From: a virus
DNA length: 31,404 bases
IMG/VR virus record: IMGVR_UViG_3300009098_000221
Location: 1-31,404 of that record
Direction: 5' to 3' (one strand)
The notes under the pieces are model-generated. The model saw only the letters and a list, made by a program, of their open reading frames with translations, did not search any database and had not been told where the DNA came from. Of the stretch, positions 6,952 to 15,214 are shown piece after piece (the stretch's first letter is position 1; each line of letters begins with the position of its first letter). The position numbers were made by a program, and so were the translations under genes.

Positions 6952-9900
6952 TAGCGGCCTTCCCTTTCGCGCCTGTGTTCTTCGCGCGCTTCCTGGCGTA
7001 GCGATTCATCGAACAGCGACCGTGCGGACTGTCGTTCTTCCCGGGCTTCGCGCCTGAGCGATTCGGTGAACGGGTCGGACTTGCCGGTGTGCCCCTTCGC
7101 CCCGTGTGCCTTGGACGGGAAGTTGAACCGGGTCGGGCTGAACAGCTTGCCGATCACTTCATCCCAGCCGCGCTCCGTTCCCGGCTTGATCTGCGAAGGG
7201 CCGCCAAGCGCGGCGTCGATCTCGGTCAGCAGGTTCGCCGTCCCATAGGGCTTGCCGCCCTTCGTCAACAGTTTTTCGGTCTGGGTCGCGAACGGCAGCG
7301 GGCCCGCTGTCGTCTGTCCGACAACGTTCAGGATGTTGTCGAGCGCGCCAAGCTCCCTTTTCTTGGCTGTTTCGAGCTTCGCCCCGGTCAGCGGGTTCTC
7401 GTTGCGCGCCGCGGCATAGATGCCCTGGAGTTGGGGGGCGAACTGCTCGGCGAGAGTGTTCCCTAGCTCTGGGCCAAGCGTGCCACCGGGCGAGTAGTAC
7501 GACGGGGCGATCTTGCCTTCCCCGAGTAGCGGCAGCTTGGTGTCGATGCTGCCCTGCAAGAAGTTCGGCACCGGGGATGCCGCACCGAACCCCTGGCCTT
7601 TGCGTCCGCGCTGTTCCTTCGTCGCCTCGTACAACGCTGCCGCCATCGCCGTCTTGATCGGATGGGTGACGGGCAGCCGGTACAGCCAGCGCATCGAGTT
7701 CAGCCACCACAGGCCGAAGGGAACGAACTTGCCGACCGCCTTCCGCACGGCAGGGGTTTGCCGGTTCCAGTTGCCGCCCATGTTGTCGATCGACTCCGCG
7801 AGATGATCGGCCATGTTCGGGGTCATCTTGCCCTTCATCAGCGCCTGCACAGCCTCGTCTGTCTGTTTCAGGACGGCGTGGTAGGACGGGATGAACCCCG
7901 AGTCCCTGAGTGCCTTGCCGAGCAGCGCGTTGCGGGTCTGGTGCTCGACGTGCGCCAAGCTGCCTTCGACCGCTGCCTTCCACGCGCGCCACGGGGCGCC
8001 GATCTTCTCGCCGACGCTCGACTTCAGCGCGCCTTCGGTGCCGTGCGCTATGTAGCCGAGCGCCGAGGTCTGCTGGAACTGGTCGGCCTTGCGGGTCACG
8101 TCCGTCGCCTTCTGTGCGCCGGCGAGGCCACCGCGGTTCGCGAAGGTCGCGTTGATCTCCCGGAAGCGTTCGCCGAGCGGCCCGTCGTCCTCCGCGAGTG
8201 TCTGTAGCGCCCGGGACACCTTGGCACCCGCACGATTGGCTGCCACACCGGCCTGCTCGGCGGCGAGCCGGATTGCCTGCTCCTGCGCGACCCCGACGAT
8301 GTGCGGCATCGACGTGTTCAGCTTGGCCCGTCTGAACGCCTGCTGGTAGAGCTGCAATACCCGGCCGATGCCGCTGTCCGTGTGTAGCGCGTTGTCGTGC
8401 TGCTGGAGACGGTCGGCCACGTTCTTCGGGACAAGCGCCCACTTGCCTAGTTCGCTCGTCTGTGGGGTCGTGTGCTCGCCCAGGCCGAACTGCTTCAAGA
8501 CATCGGAGGTTGGTGCCACGGGGCTGATGTGGCCCTTCTCGATGATCTGTCCCGAACCCAGGTGGATAGGCACGACCTTCCCGAGCGCACCCGCGATCTC
8601 GTGGCCCTCCGCTGTCGCATGGAAGTTGTCGGCCGCTGCTGCCGCCGCCTTCTGTGTGTCGAACGGCCCACCGAAGCTGAGCCGGTTCAGGGTGCGGCGA
8701 CGGACCTCAAGCTGTGCGGCCTCGGATGCCTGCTTGGCGATGTTCCCGACGGCCGCCTCCCACGAGTGGTCTGCCGTGCCCTTCGCGAACGCCTCGCCCG
8801 TGCGATGGAACCGCTCCAGCGAAGGCTGGCGAAGCGTCGAACGGTAGAAGCTGCCCTTCCCCGCGACCCCGGTCTTGTGGCTGATGAACCCCGGGGGCTC
8901 GACCCCGTGCGCTGCCATGTGGTCGAGGATCGCCCTGTTAGACAGTGGCTCCCCATCCCTGCCGACCAGCACCTTGCCGTTGTGGGTCGCCCCCATGTGC
9001 GCCTGCGCGTAGGGAAACAACGATGCGCGCAACTGATCCTCGTTCAGTTTGCCTCCATGCAACAGCGCCAAGGTCAGCGGACGCTGAAGCGCCAGATACC
9101 CGTTCGCCGCATCGAAAGCCTCTTTCGGGTCGGCGAGAAACGTCTTGTCCACGCGGAGGGCTTCGACGTTCTTGAGGTTCGCCTTGTTCGCTTTCAGGTG
9201 CGAACCCTTCAGGTCTGCCTGCGCGGCCTTGAGCTTCGCGGCCTCTTTCGCCAGATCCTCCGAGACGGTGGCCGGCGAGCGCAACACGCGCTGCACGATC
9301 AGCGGGACCGCGTGCTCACCAACCTTCGGCTTCAGGGCTTCAACGGGATGCACCGTGTTCGCCTTGACGATCTGCCTGCGCGTGTCCTCGTTCGCCGCCG
9401 CGATCCGGTCCACGCGCCCGATCTTCGTCGTGCCGCCGACAAGGTTTCGCTTCAGGCGCCAGCCGGTCGCCTGGAACGGGTCGGCCTGCCGTAGCGCGCC
9501 CGGGAGTTTCGTCAGCGACTTCTCGTAGGCGACCTGTGCCGCCTTGCGCGCCGGGTCGGTGTTGTACCGGCGTCCCACGATTTCCTCACCCGGCGTCAGC
9601 CTCAACGGCGCTCGCTCAGTGGATGCGAGCTCTGCCGCACGGTCGCCGAGCACCCCTGTTCGCGCGACCCTGCCGCCGAGCCTGCCGAGCGCGTTCTCGC
9701 CACCGGCGAACAGCAGCGCGGTCGAGAGTGGGGCTTCTTCGAACGATCCGACCGGGTGCTCAAGCTGGCGCAGGACTCCCTTGCCGATCTGGGAGAGCTG
9801 GCGCGGTTCGCCTTCGATCGCTTTACGGCTGCTCGATCCCAGCAGCGCACCGGAAAGGAACGACTGGGCGGGCAGGTCGATCGCTTCGTTCAGCACCTTG

Positions 9901-10334
9901 CTGACGATGTTGCCGCCGGGGAGCAGGTGCGCCGTCGCGAGTTTCGTCACGGCCGGCGTCAGGTTGATGAACCCCAGATTCAGCGCACCGTGCTTTTCGG
10001 CCTGCCGCTTGGCATTTTCGGCATCGACACGTTCTTTGGTCTTGGTCAGCGCACGCTGTTTGATCGTCGCGATTTCACGGGCGAGCGCCGGGTGCTTCGG
10101 CACCACCTGTCGTTCCGCCGTGTGCTGGATCGTCGCGCCTTCCGACAGCGCCCCGCCGATAGAGCGCTGCGGACCAAGCGCTATCCCAGCGTGTTCGATG
10201 TGACGCCGCAGTTCCCTCGGCGCTTTGACCGGGGTCGCGCGCACCGTGCGGATCGGGGGCGCAGGCCGCGCCGCCGCCCGCTGGATCACCCTTGGGTTGA
10301 CACCCTGAGAGCCACGGTTTCCGATCGCGGGCAT
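6951..10334 (-). CDS. Large internal virion / DNA-ejection protein
   Basis: The largest gene, 1127 residues, is rich in Ala, Lys and Arg and mostly helical. There are hydrophobic stretches near residues 120-160 (FINLTPAVTKLATAHLLPGG) and 890-930 (KFVPFGLWWLNSMRWLYRL, then LPVTHPIKTAMAAAL). Such helical giants between tail and lysis genes in podoviruses are packaged in the capsid and ejected with DNA; T7 gp16 is the classic example. The tail end carries a duplicated ESLRREAREE / ESLRQEAREE motif. I see no protease, polymerase or glycosidase motif. The ATG is one base after the upstream gene's stop. Assignment rests on size, composition and position, not on a catalytic signature. Confidence 0.75.
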   Translation of the reverse strand: MPAIGNRGSQGVNPRVIQRAAARPAPPIRTVRATPVKAPRELRRHIEHAGIALGPQRSIGGALSEGATIQHTAERQVVPKHPALAREIATIKQRALTKTKERVDAENAKRQAEKHGALNLGFINLTPAVTKLATAHLLPGGNIVSKVLNEAIDLPAQSFLSGALLGSSSRKAIEGEPRQLSQIGKGVLRQLEHPVGSFEEAPLSTALLFAGGENALGRLGGRVARTGVLGDRAAELASTERAPLRLTPGEEIVGRRYNTDPARKAAQVAYEKSLTKLPGALRQADPFQATGWRLKRNLVGGTTKIGRVDRIAAANEDTRRQIVKANTVHPVEALKPKVGEHAVPLIVQRVLRSPATVSEDLAKEAAKLKAAQADLKGSHLKANKANLKNVEALRVDKTFLADPKEAFDAANGYLALQRPLTLALLHGGKLNEDQLRASLFPYAQAHMGATHNGKVLVGRDGEPLSNRAILDHMAAHGVEPPGFISHKTGVAGKGSFYRSTLRQPSLERFHRTGEAFAKGTADHSWEAAVGNIAKQASEAAQLEVRRRTLNRLSFGGPFDTQKAAAAAADNFHATAEGHEIAGALGKVVPIHLGSGQIIEKGHISPVAPTSDVLKQFGLGEHTTPQTSELGKWALVPKNVADRLQQHDNALHTDSGIGRVLQLYQQAFRRAKLNTSMPHIVGVAQEQAIRLAAEQAGVAANRAGAKVSRALQTLAEDDGPLGERFREINATFANRGGLAGAQKATDVTRKADQFQQTSALGYIAHGTEGALKSSVGEKIGAPWRAWKAAVEGSLAHVEHQTRNALLGKALRDSGFIPSYHAVLKQTDEAVQALMKGKMTPNMADHLAESIDNMGGNWNRQTPAVRKAVGKFVPFGLWWLNSMRWLYRLPVTHPIKTAMAAALYEATKEQRGRKGQGFGAASPVPNFLQGSIDTKLPLLGEGKIAPSYYSPGGTLGPELGNTLAEQFAPQLQGIYAAARNENPLTGAKLETAKKRELGALDNILNVVGQTTAGPLPFATQTEKLLTKGGKPYGTANLLTEIDAALGGPSQIKPGTERGWDEVIGKLFSPTRFNFPSKAHGAKGHTGKSDPFTESLRREAREERQSARSLFDESLRQEAREEHRREREGR

Positions 10335-10335
10335 C

Positions 10336-11388
10336 TCAGCCTTCCAGGGCTTTAGCTACCTGCCTGCCCACCTTCCCCGCGCCGCGTTCGACCTTGCCGG
10401 CCGTGCCTGTGCGCGGGAGCGGAATCCCGAGCTTCGACGGGTCGTAGCCTTCGCGCCTGAGACGAGCGACCGTGTTGCGTGACACGCGGCCTTTTTCGGC
10501 CCAGTCGAGCGCAGCGGCCATCAGCGCGTTCGGCGGGAACTTCGGGATCGCTTTCGTTTTGAACGTTTCGCCGTTGGCTTCTTTGACCGTTTCGGACGGT
10601 TTGCCTTCGCTGAGCAGGGCGACCGCTTCGCCGCGGGACAGGTGGCCCCCGTGCTTGCCGATGATCTGGCGGATCGTGCCGATCGTGTTGACAGCGGTCT
10701 GGAGTTCCTTGCGCGTCGGAGGCTTCGAGCCGTTGCGCGTACCACCGTGCGCTTCCCTGGACGATTCGCGGGTGAGCTGGTGGCCTTCTTTGGCGGTCTG
10801 GTCCGAGCGCAGCGACCGGCGTTCCGCGCCTTCTTCGCGCCGCCGTTCCTTGGCTTCTTCTTTGCGTTCTTTCGCCTGCTGTTCGGACATCTTCGTCCGT
10901 TCCTCGCTCGCGCTGAGCCCTTCGTTTTCCAGCAGCGACCGGAACTTGTTACTGATCGTGTTGCGTTCCGTGTTGAACTGGCCTTCCGCAGCCCTGGCCG
11001 CATACGCCGGGTATTCCCTTGCGGCCTGCTCGCGTGCTGCCACGTCGCCTTCCTGGTGGGCCTGGGAGGCAGCCATCCGTTCGGCCTGCGCCGCACGCTC
11101 CGATTCGGCACCTGCCGCGAGCGGTGAGCCCTGGAGGGCGGCGAGGACAGGGGCCACGACGTTGTGCGCCGCGGCGGCTTCCTTCTGCGCCTGGGCGTAT
11201 GCCTGCTGCACTTCGGGCCTTGCGCGTTCGGCGGCGGCGAGCGTCAGCGCACCGTAGGACTTGCCCGCACGGATCGACTGTTGGCGTCGTTCCCGTGCGG
11301 CCCTGAGCAGGTCTGCCAGTGCTTCGCGTGACGGGTTGTAGCGAAGGAACGCCCGTTCGGCCGCCGTGTCCATGAGCGGACGGGCCAT
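10336..11388 (-). CDS. Coiled-coil internal virion protein
   Basis: A 350-residue, highly charged Ala/Glu/Arg protein with long predicted helices. A dense lysine/arginine/glutamate stretch spans about residues 165-215 (KERKEEAKERRREEGAERR). A C-terminal segment NTVARLRREGYDPSKLG resembles a small DNA-binding or winged helix, but this is weak. ATG overlaps the preceding stop as TGATG, and the next gene starts two bases after it ends. It is likely part of the ejected internal protein set together with its two neighbours. Confidence 0.7.
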   Translation of the reverse strand: MARPLMDTAAERAFLRYNPSREALADLLRAARERRQQSIRAGKSYGALTLAAAERARPEVQQAYAQAQKEAAAAHNVVAPVLAALQGSPLAAGAESERAAQAERMAASQAHQEGDVAAREQAAREYPAYAARAAEGQFNTERNTISNKFRSLLENEGLSASEERTKMSEQQAKERKEEAKERRREEGAERRSLRSDQTAKEGHQLTRESSREAHGGTRNGSKPPTRKELQTAVNTIGTIRQIIGKHGGHLSRGEAVALLSEGKPSETVKEANGETFKTKAIPKFPPNALMAAALDWAEKGRVSRNTVARLRREGYDPSKLGIPLPRTGTAGKVERGAGKVGRQVAKALEG

Positions 11389-12059
11389 CAGAACGCCTGG
11401 TAGACCCGCTGGCGTTTGCCGTTGATGAACTTCATGACGTATTTGCCCGCACCCTTACGCGGAGCCGTCGGCGCTTCGGGTGCTTCATAGCCACGGTCGG
11501 ATGCTTCCTTGGCCTTGAACTTGCCGAGCCCTTCAAGGAACCCGCGTTCGTTCGCCGCGTTGTTGGAGAACGCTTCGCCGTAGCCTTCCTCTTGGCGCTG
11601 GTGCCCTAGCGCCAACTGGCCTTCCTGGTTTCTGAAGCCCGTTTCCAGATCGCCGCGCTGTGTCCCTTCGTTGGCCGCACGGACCTGCGCGGACGCGAGC
11701 GCCGCCCCGCCGGACAGCTCACCGGCCGCGGATAGCGCCTCGCCCTGCCTTGCGCCCAGCCGCCTGAAGGATTCGCCGAGCTGCCGCAACGCTTTCGTGC
11801 GGTTTTCACTGACACGCCCAAGCCCGATCGCGTAGTCCGTGTTGCTGTAGCCTTGGTTGCGAGCGAGCTTGTTGCGTTCCTGTTCGCCGCCGCGCTTACC
11901 TTCGGCTTCTTCAACGTCGTACTGAGGGTTGTAGAAGGACGGCGGGATCGGCGGCTGGGCAAACGGGGCCGCGGCAGCCGGCGGTGCTGGGGCTTTGTAG
12001 GTCCGGTAGCGCGCGCCAGTCGTGCCGGTGGTGTAGCCGTATGAGCCCCCGACAGCCAT
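11388..12059 (-). CDS. Tail/ejection-associated coiled-coil protein
   Basis: A 223-residue protein with a Gly/Tyr/Pro/Ala-rich N-terminus (AVGGSYGYTTGTTGARY) and a helical middle rich in Asn, Gln and Glu. The C-terminus is basic (KYVMKFINGKRQRVYQAF). I chose ATG 12059 because it overlaps the upstream stop as TGATG. It sits between the tail-tip-like gene and the coiled-coil ejection gene. No family recognised; a small internal virion protein is the best guess. Confidence 0.65.
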   Translation of the reverse strand: MAVGGSYGYTTGTTGARYRTYKAPAPPAAAAPFAQPPIPPSFYNPQYDVEEAEGKRGGEQERNKLARNQGYSNTDYAIGLGRVSENRTKALRQLGESFRRLGARQGEALSAAGELSGGAALASAQVRAANEGTQRGDLETGFRNQEGQLALGHQRQEEGYGEAFSNNAANERGFLEGLGKFKAKEASDRGYEAPEAPTAPRKGAGKYVMKFINGKRQRVYQAF

Positions 12060-12472
12060 CAGCCGATCGCGACCCACTGGTAGTTCGTCGTCGCCCCGTC
12101 GCTGATCGTGACGCCGGTGTCAGGCGCCGACAGGAACGTGATTTTCGTCGCGTCCTGCGAGGCGACGCCGACAAAGTGGATCGCGGTGAACGTCGTGCCG
12201 CCGGCGACGAGGGACATCGAGGCGAACGTCGGGGCTTTGCCGAGCCCGTGGTTGATCACGACGTTCAACTGCTGCGAGGCCCACGTCCCGGTGCCGGTGC
12301 CGGTCCTGATTTTCGCGCCGGTCGGGAGCTGTGACAGCAGCGCGAATGTCGCGTCGGCCGTTTCGATCGCTTCGATCGCGGCCTTCAGCGTGTTGAAGTT
12401 TTCGTTGACCTGGACGCCGGACGCCGTTTCGACGCTGCCGTCCTGGAAGACATGCGGGAGAATGATCGCCAT
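12059..12472 (-). CDS. Short tail-tip / fibre-like protein
   Basis: A 137-residue protein. Its N-terminus (FQDGSVETASGVQVNENFNTL) resembles the virion-attachment start of many phage tail fibres and tail-needle proteins. It is followed by a beta-rich domain with GTGTGTWASQQ and TFLSAPDTGVTISDG. It directly follows the stabilisation-protein gene: its ATG abuts that stop. It is too short for a full receptor-binding fibre, so it may be a tip, needle or adaptor to which the glycoside-hydrolase proteins attach. Confidence 0.65.
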   Translation of the reverse strand: MAIILPHVFQDGSVETASGVQVNENFNTLKAAIEAIETADATFALLSQLPTGAKIRTGTGTGTWASQQLNVVINHGLGKAPTFASMSLVAGGTTFTAIHFVGVASQDATKITFLSAPDTGVTISDGATTNYQWVAIG

Positions 12473-14005
12473 CTACTGCCTTCCTGTCAGGCGCACGAAT
12501 ACCTCAAGCGACCTGACCACGAGCTTTGACGTTTTCGCGTTCGACACGAGCCTGAATGTGACGAATCTTCGCTTACGCCGTGGATGCCAGACATGCGATG
12601 TCGTCCCGCCAACATCGACCGTGCCGACCGTTTCCAGCCCTTCGAAGGACAGTTCCGCCGGGGTGCCCCACGTCGCGCCACCCCACTTGAACGCTCCCCA
12701 TTTCGCGCCGCTCACCGGCGCCTGCTCGGATTCCGCCAGCACCTGGGCTTCCACCGTGGGCGCCGAGGCACCCGTAAGCTCGTAGCGGGCGCGTAGACGC
12801 CGCACGAGGTTCGGCACGAGGTTGCCCGTCGTGATCGCCCGGCTGGTGAGGGAGAAGTTGATCTGCGACCCGTCGTGGTCCGTTTCCACGTTCGCTGACG
12901 GTTCCAGGTAGCTACAGGTGATCGGCCTGCTGGTGGGGCTTGAGTAGAGCGCGCCGAGGAGTTCCGGTGTTCGCGACGCGCCACTCACGACCCGTGTTGT
13001 GAGGGCCGCGACCTTCGCGCCGTTGCCCTCAAGCCTCGTCCACGGGCGGCCCGGCAAGTCAAGACGGCACACCAACAGGTCCACGACATCCCCCGCACCG
13101 ATGATCGGCAGCAGATAGTGGCCTTTGTAGACCGTCGCCTGCCCCGGCGTGTAGCCCGAACGCACATAGGAGCGGTATGTCTCCACGATCGGGTCTGAGA
13201 TCCTGGCGAACCCGTGGCGTTCTGAGGACACGCCGAGCGTCATCAGGTAGATCCCGTCCGTGCCCGGGACCACCAGCGCGCCTTCCCACCCAGCGATCCC
13301 GGCGTTACCCCACAGGGTGAAGTTGCTGTTGTAGAGGTCCAGCGACTGCTGGACGTTGCCGACCCCATCGACCAGGGCTTTCGACAGGCCGCTGATCAGC
13401 CAGATCCCGCTGGTGGAGAACACCGCGCAACGGTCACGGATGCCCTCAAGCCCCAGGATTTCGACGCCGCCCGGCAGCTTGTGAAAGTCGTTAGCCGCGT
13501 ATTTGTCCGGTTCGACCGTGACTTTTTCCGGTTCGAACTTGATTTCGGAGAAGAAGATCGTGTCTTTTTCCCCCGCCAGCACACGGTTCCCAGCGGTCGC
13601 ATAGAACGACACCGCCTTTTCGCACGTCCCGAGCGTGGTGCCGTCATAGGTCGAGCCGCCCGGCAGGTACACCTTGCCTTTAAACACCGCCGCGCGCCCG
13701 GGATTAGTCATCCCGGTCCCGTTGATGTTCGTCACCGAGCCCGCCGCGACCGTCCCGAATTTCGAGGGGGTCGCCACGATCGTCTTCTGCCCCGCCGCGG
13801 TCCAGCCATCCCAGATGAACCGCAGCCCAGCCGCTCCGAACGCGCTGGCTAGATAGGCCGTGCCGCCGCGCTTGTAGACGCTGCCGAGCCCGTCGATCAG
13901 CCCGTTCGCCGCGTCATAGAATCCGTTCGGTGGTATCCCGTCACGGCGACCCGTGCGGTACATGCCGGCCGAGAAGTCAACCTGCGCGAGCTTCGCGTCA
14001 GGCAT
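12473..14005 (-). CDS. Head-tail stabilisation protein, P22 gp10-like
   Basis: A 510-residue beta-rich protein with repeated short blades such as GVEILGLEGIRDRCAVFSTS, GIWLISGL and GIYLMTLG, which suggest a propeller-type hub. The opening (MPDAKLAQVDFSAGMYRTG) and overall plan resemble packaged-DNA stabilisation or tail hub proteins of P22-like podoviruses, which plug the portal below the adaptor ring. ATG overlaps the end of the adaptor gene by eight bases. The C-terminus contains KWGAFKWGGATWG, a tryptophan-rich segment. Assignment is by order, length and style of sequence. Confidence 0.7.
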   Translation of the reverse strand: MPDAKLAQVDFSAGMYRTGRRDGIPPNGFYDAANGLIDGLGSVYKRGGTAYLASAFGAAGLRFIWDGWTAAGQKTIVATPSKFGTVAAGSVTNINGTGMTNPGRAAVFKGKVYLPGGSTYDGTTLGTCEKAVSFYATAGNRVLAGEKDTIFFSEIKFEPEKVTVEPDKYAANDFHKLPGGVEILGLEGIRDRCAVFSTSGIWLISGLSKALVDGVGNVQQSLDLYNSNFTLWGNAGIAGWEGALVVPGTDGIYLMTLGVSSERHGFARISDPIVETYRSYVRSGYTPGQATVYKGHYLLPIIGAGDVVDLLVCRLDLPGRPWTRLEGNGAKVAALTTRVVSGASRTPELLGALYSSPTSRPITCSYLEPSANVETDHDGSQINFSLTSRAITTGNLVPNLVRRLRARYELTGASAPTVEAQVLAESEQAPVSGAKWGAFKWGGATWGTPAELSFEGLETVGTVDVGGTTSHVWHPRRKRRFVTFRLVSNAKTSKLVVRSLEVFVRLTGRQ

Positions 14006-14651
14006 TTACGCCGGCGATACGGATCTGGCGCGGCCGGTCAGCCTGCTGTGCGATCCGCCGGCGAACCTCGACACACGCTTCGTTGAAGATCTGCTCCAAC
14101 GGCTGGGCGAGATCCGGGCGTCCTTCAAGGCGCAGCAGGCCCGTCGCGATAGCGCCGGACACGAGCGCGTCGGTGAAGTCCTGCGGGATCACGAGCGTCG
14201 TCTCCTGCCCCACTTCCAGATCGAGTGGCAGGCCCACGACCCACGCCTGGATCGCTGCGCCTTCCCCCGGTGTCGGGTACAGGTTGATCGTGAACGTCGC
14301 CCCTTCGTTGTGCTCTGCCGCGTAGATGCCGCCCGGCCCCGACAGCCGTAGTCGGCCCAGTTCCCCTGCGGTGATGTCCGAGTGGTCGCCGGGGGTCCAG
14401 ACTTCGCCGCCGACCTTCAGCTCAAGGATCTCCGCGACACTGACGAACGCGGGCGCCGGTTCGTTTTCGACCGTGAATTCTTTGGTGACACCATCGCCGG
14501 TGCCGATCGCGATCAGCAGCTTGCGGACCCGGCCACGCACGACCATCGTGCGCTGCCTGCGTGAGAGCCACTTGAGCACGGTGGCTTCGTCAACGTCAAA
14601 GCCGCCCTCTGTTTTGACGGCGCTGACGAGATCGGCAACCGTGTCCGTCAT
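13998..14651 (-). CDS. Head-to-tail adaptor, P22 gp4 / tail-tubular-A-like
   Basis: A 217-residue protein that begins with a helical segment (TVADLVSAVKTEGGFDVDEATVLKWLSRRQ). A beta-rich middle with YPTPGEGAAIQAWVVGLP follows, then a C-terminal helical region. Proteins of this length and pattern just before the stabilisation protein form the ring between portal and tail in podoviruses. ATG immediately follows the upstream TAG, and GAGGG of the upstream gene serves as ribosome site, so translation is coupled. Confidence 0.7.
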   Translation of the reverse strand: MTDTVADLVSAVKTEGGFDVDEATVLKWLSRRQRTMVVRGRVRKLLIAIGTGDGVTKEFTVENEPAPAFVSVAEILELKVGGEVWTPGDHSDITAGELGRLRLSGPGGIYAAEHNEGATFTINLYPTPGEGAAIQAWVVGLPLDLEVGQETTLVIPQDFTDALVSGAIATGLLRLEGRPDLAQPLEQIFNEACVEVRRRIAQQADRPRQIRIAGVNA

Positions 14652-14870
14652 CTAGCCCTCGCCGGCGATCTCCGGCAGCTTGCGGGGTTTGCCGACGCCT
14701 TTCGGCTCCGCTTCGACGCGCTCCTTGATCGTCCTGAACGCCTGGCGTGCCGGGGTCAGTAGCGCCTCGCGTGCCCAGCCGCGTTCCTCCGCGGCCACGA
14801 ACTCCGCGAGCCCCTGGAGGTCGCCGTTGACGGACAGGCTGGTGAGGAGGCTCGTCTCCTGCTCTGACAC
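14652..14870 (-). CDS. C-terminal part of a split post-capsid protein
   Basis: From GTG 14870 this frame encodes 72 residues (VSEQETSLLTSLSVNGDLQGL onward), helical and Ala/Glu-rich, ending at TAG 14652. No ribosome site precedes the GTG. It reads as the natural continuation of the frame that starts at 15154, shifted by one base. The most likely reading is that both are one 167-residue protein interrupted by an indel or a frameshift near 14871-14880. Confidence 0.55.
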   Translation of the reverse strand: MSEQETSLLTSLSVNGDLQGLAEFVAAEERGWAREALLTPARQAFRTIKERVEAEPKGVGKPRKLPEIAGEG

Positions 14871-15154
14871 GTCGGGGCGGGTTCGTGGTGCTCCCAGAAC
14901 CCTTCCTCGCGGTTGCCGAACAGGTGGTGGCTGCGAAGCCACGCAAGATCGTCCTTCTTTGAGCTGCCGACCGTCAGGATGCCCGAGCGGAAGTAGAAGC
15001 GGTCCTCGGGGGTCTGGTCAACCCGCTCGCCAAAGCTGTCCCTGATGTCCTTCACCGCCGTCCTGACGAGGGTCAGATCCTCGCGGCGTGCGAGGAACGT
15101 GACACCCTTCGGAGGCGACTGTAGGACGGGCTTCTCGACTGTCTCTGTGCTCAT
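14756..15154 (-). CDS. N-terminal part of a split post-capsid protein
   Basis: ATG 15154 follows a strong AGGAGG ribosome site in the gap after the capsid gene. The first 94 residues look like real protein: KGVTFLARREDLTLV, then DRFYFRSGILTVGSS and LAWLRSHHLFGNREEGFW. The DRFYF..GILTV..LRSHHLFG..FW pattern is seen in small head proteins of other phages. After EPAP the sequence turns into Ser/Arg-rich residues typical of an out-of-frame reading, overlapping the frame that ends at 14652. A one-base change would join the two into 168 codons including the stop. It is probably a head completion or minor capsid protein. Confidence 0.55.
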   Translation of the reverse strand: MSTETVEKPVLQSPPKGVTFLARREDLTLVRTAVKDIRDSFGERVDQTPEDRFYFRSGILTVGSSKKDDLAWLRSHHLFGNREEGFWEHHEPAPTCQSRRRASSPACPSTATSRGSRSSWPRRNAAGHARRY

Positions 15155-15177
15155 AGCGCCTCCTGTTGGTGGGCGTT

Positions 15178-15202
15178 GGGCGGGGCATCCAGAACCCCGC
15201 CC
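15178..15202 (-). terminator. GC-rich hairpin after the capsid gene
   Basis: GGGCGGGG and CCCCGCCC form a perfect 8-bp stem around a nine-base loop, between the capsid stop (15215) and the next start (15154). The minus-strand RNA has no U-tract after it, so partial termination or 3'-end protection of the capsid message is more likely than full termination. Confidence 0.6.
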
Positions 15203-15214
15203 GTTGCCCGTTGA

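Noticed and set aside
7159-8442. 427-codon minus-strand frame within the 1127-residue gene
   Set aside because: Its Arg/Gly/Ala-rich sequence is a shifted reading of the ejection-protein gene and lacks any start signal of its own.
8472-9494. 340-codon plus-strand frame opposite the ejection-protein gene
   Set aside because: No ribosome site and no recognisable motif; Arg/Leu/Val repeats reflect the complementary codons.
10472-11257. 261-codon plus-strand Ser/Ala-rich frame
   Set aside because: It mirrors the Glu/Arg/Ala-rich coiled-coil gene on the other strand.
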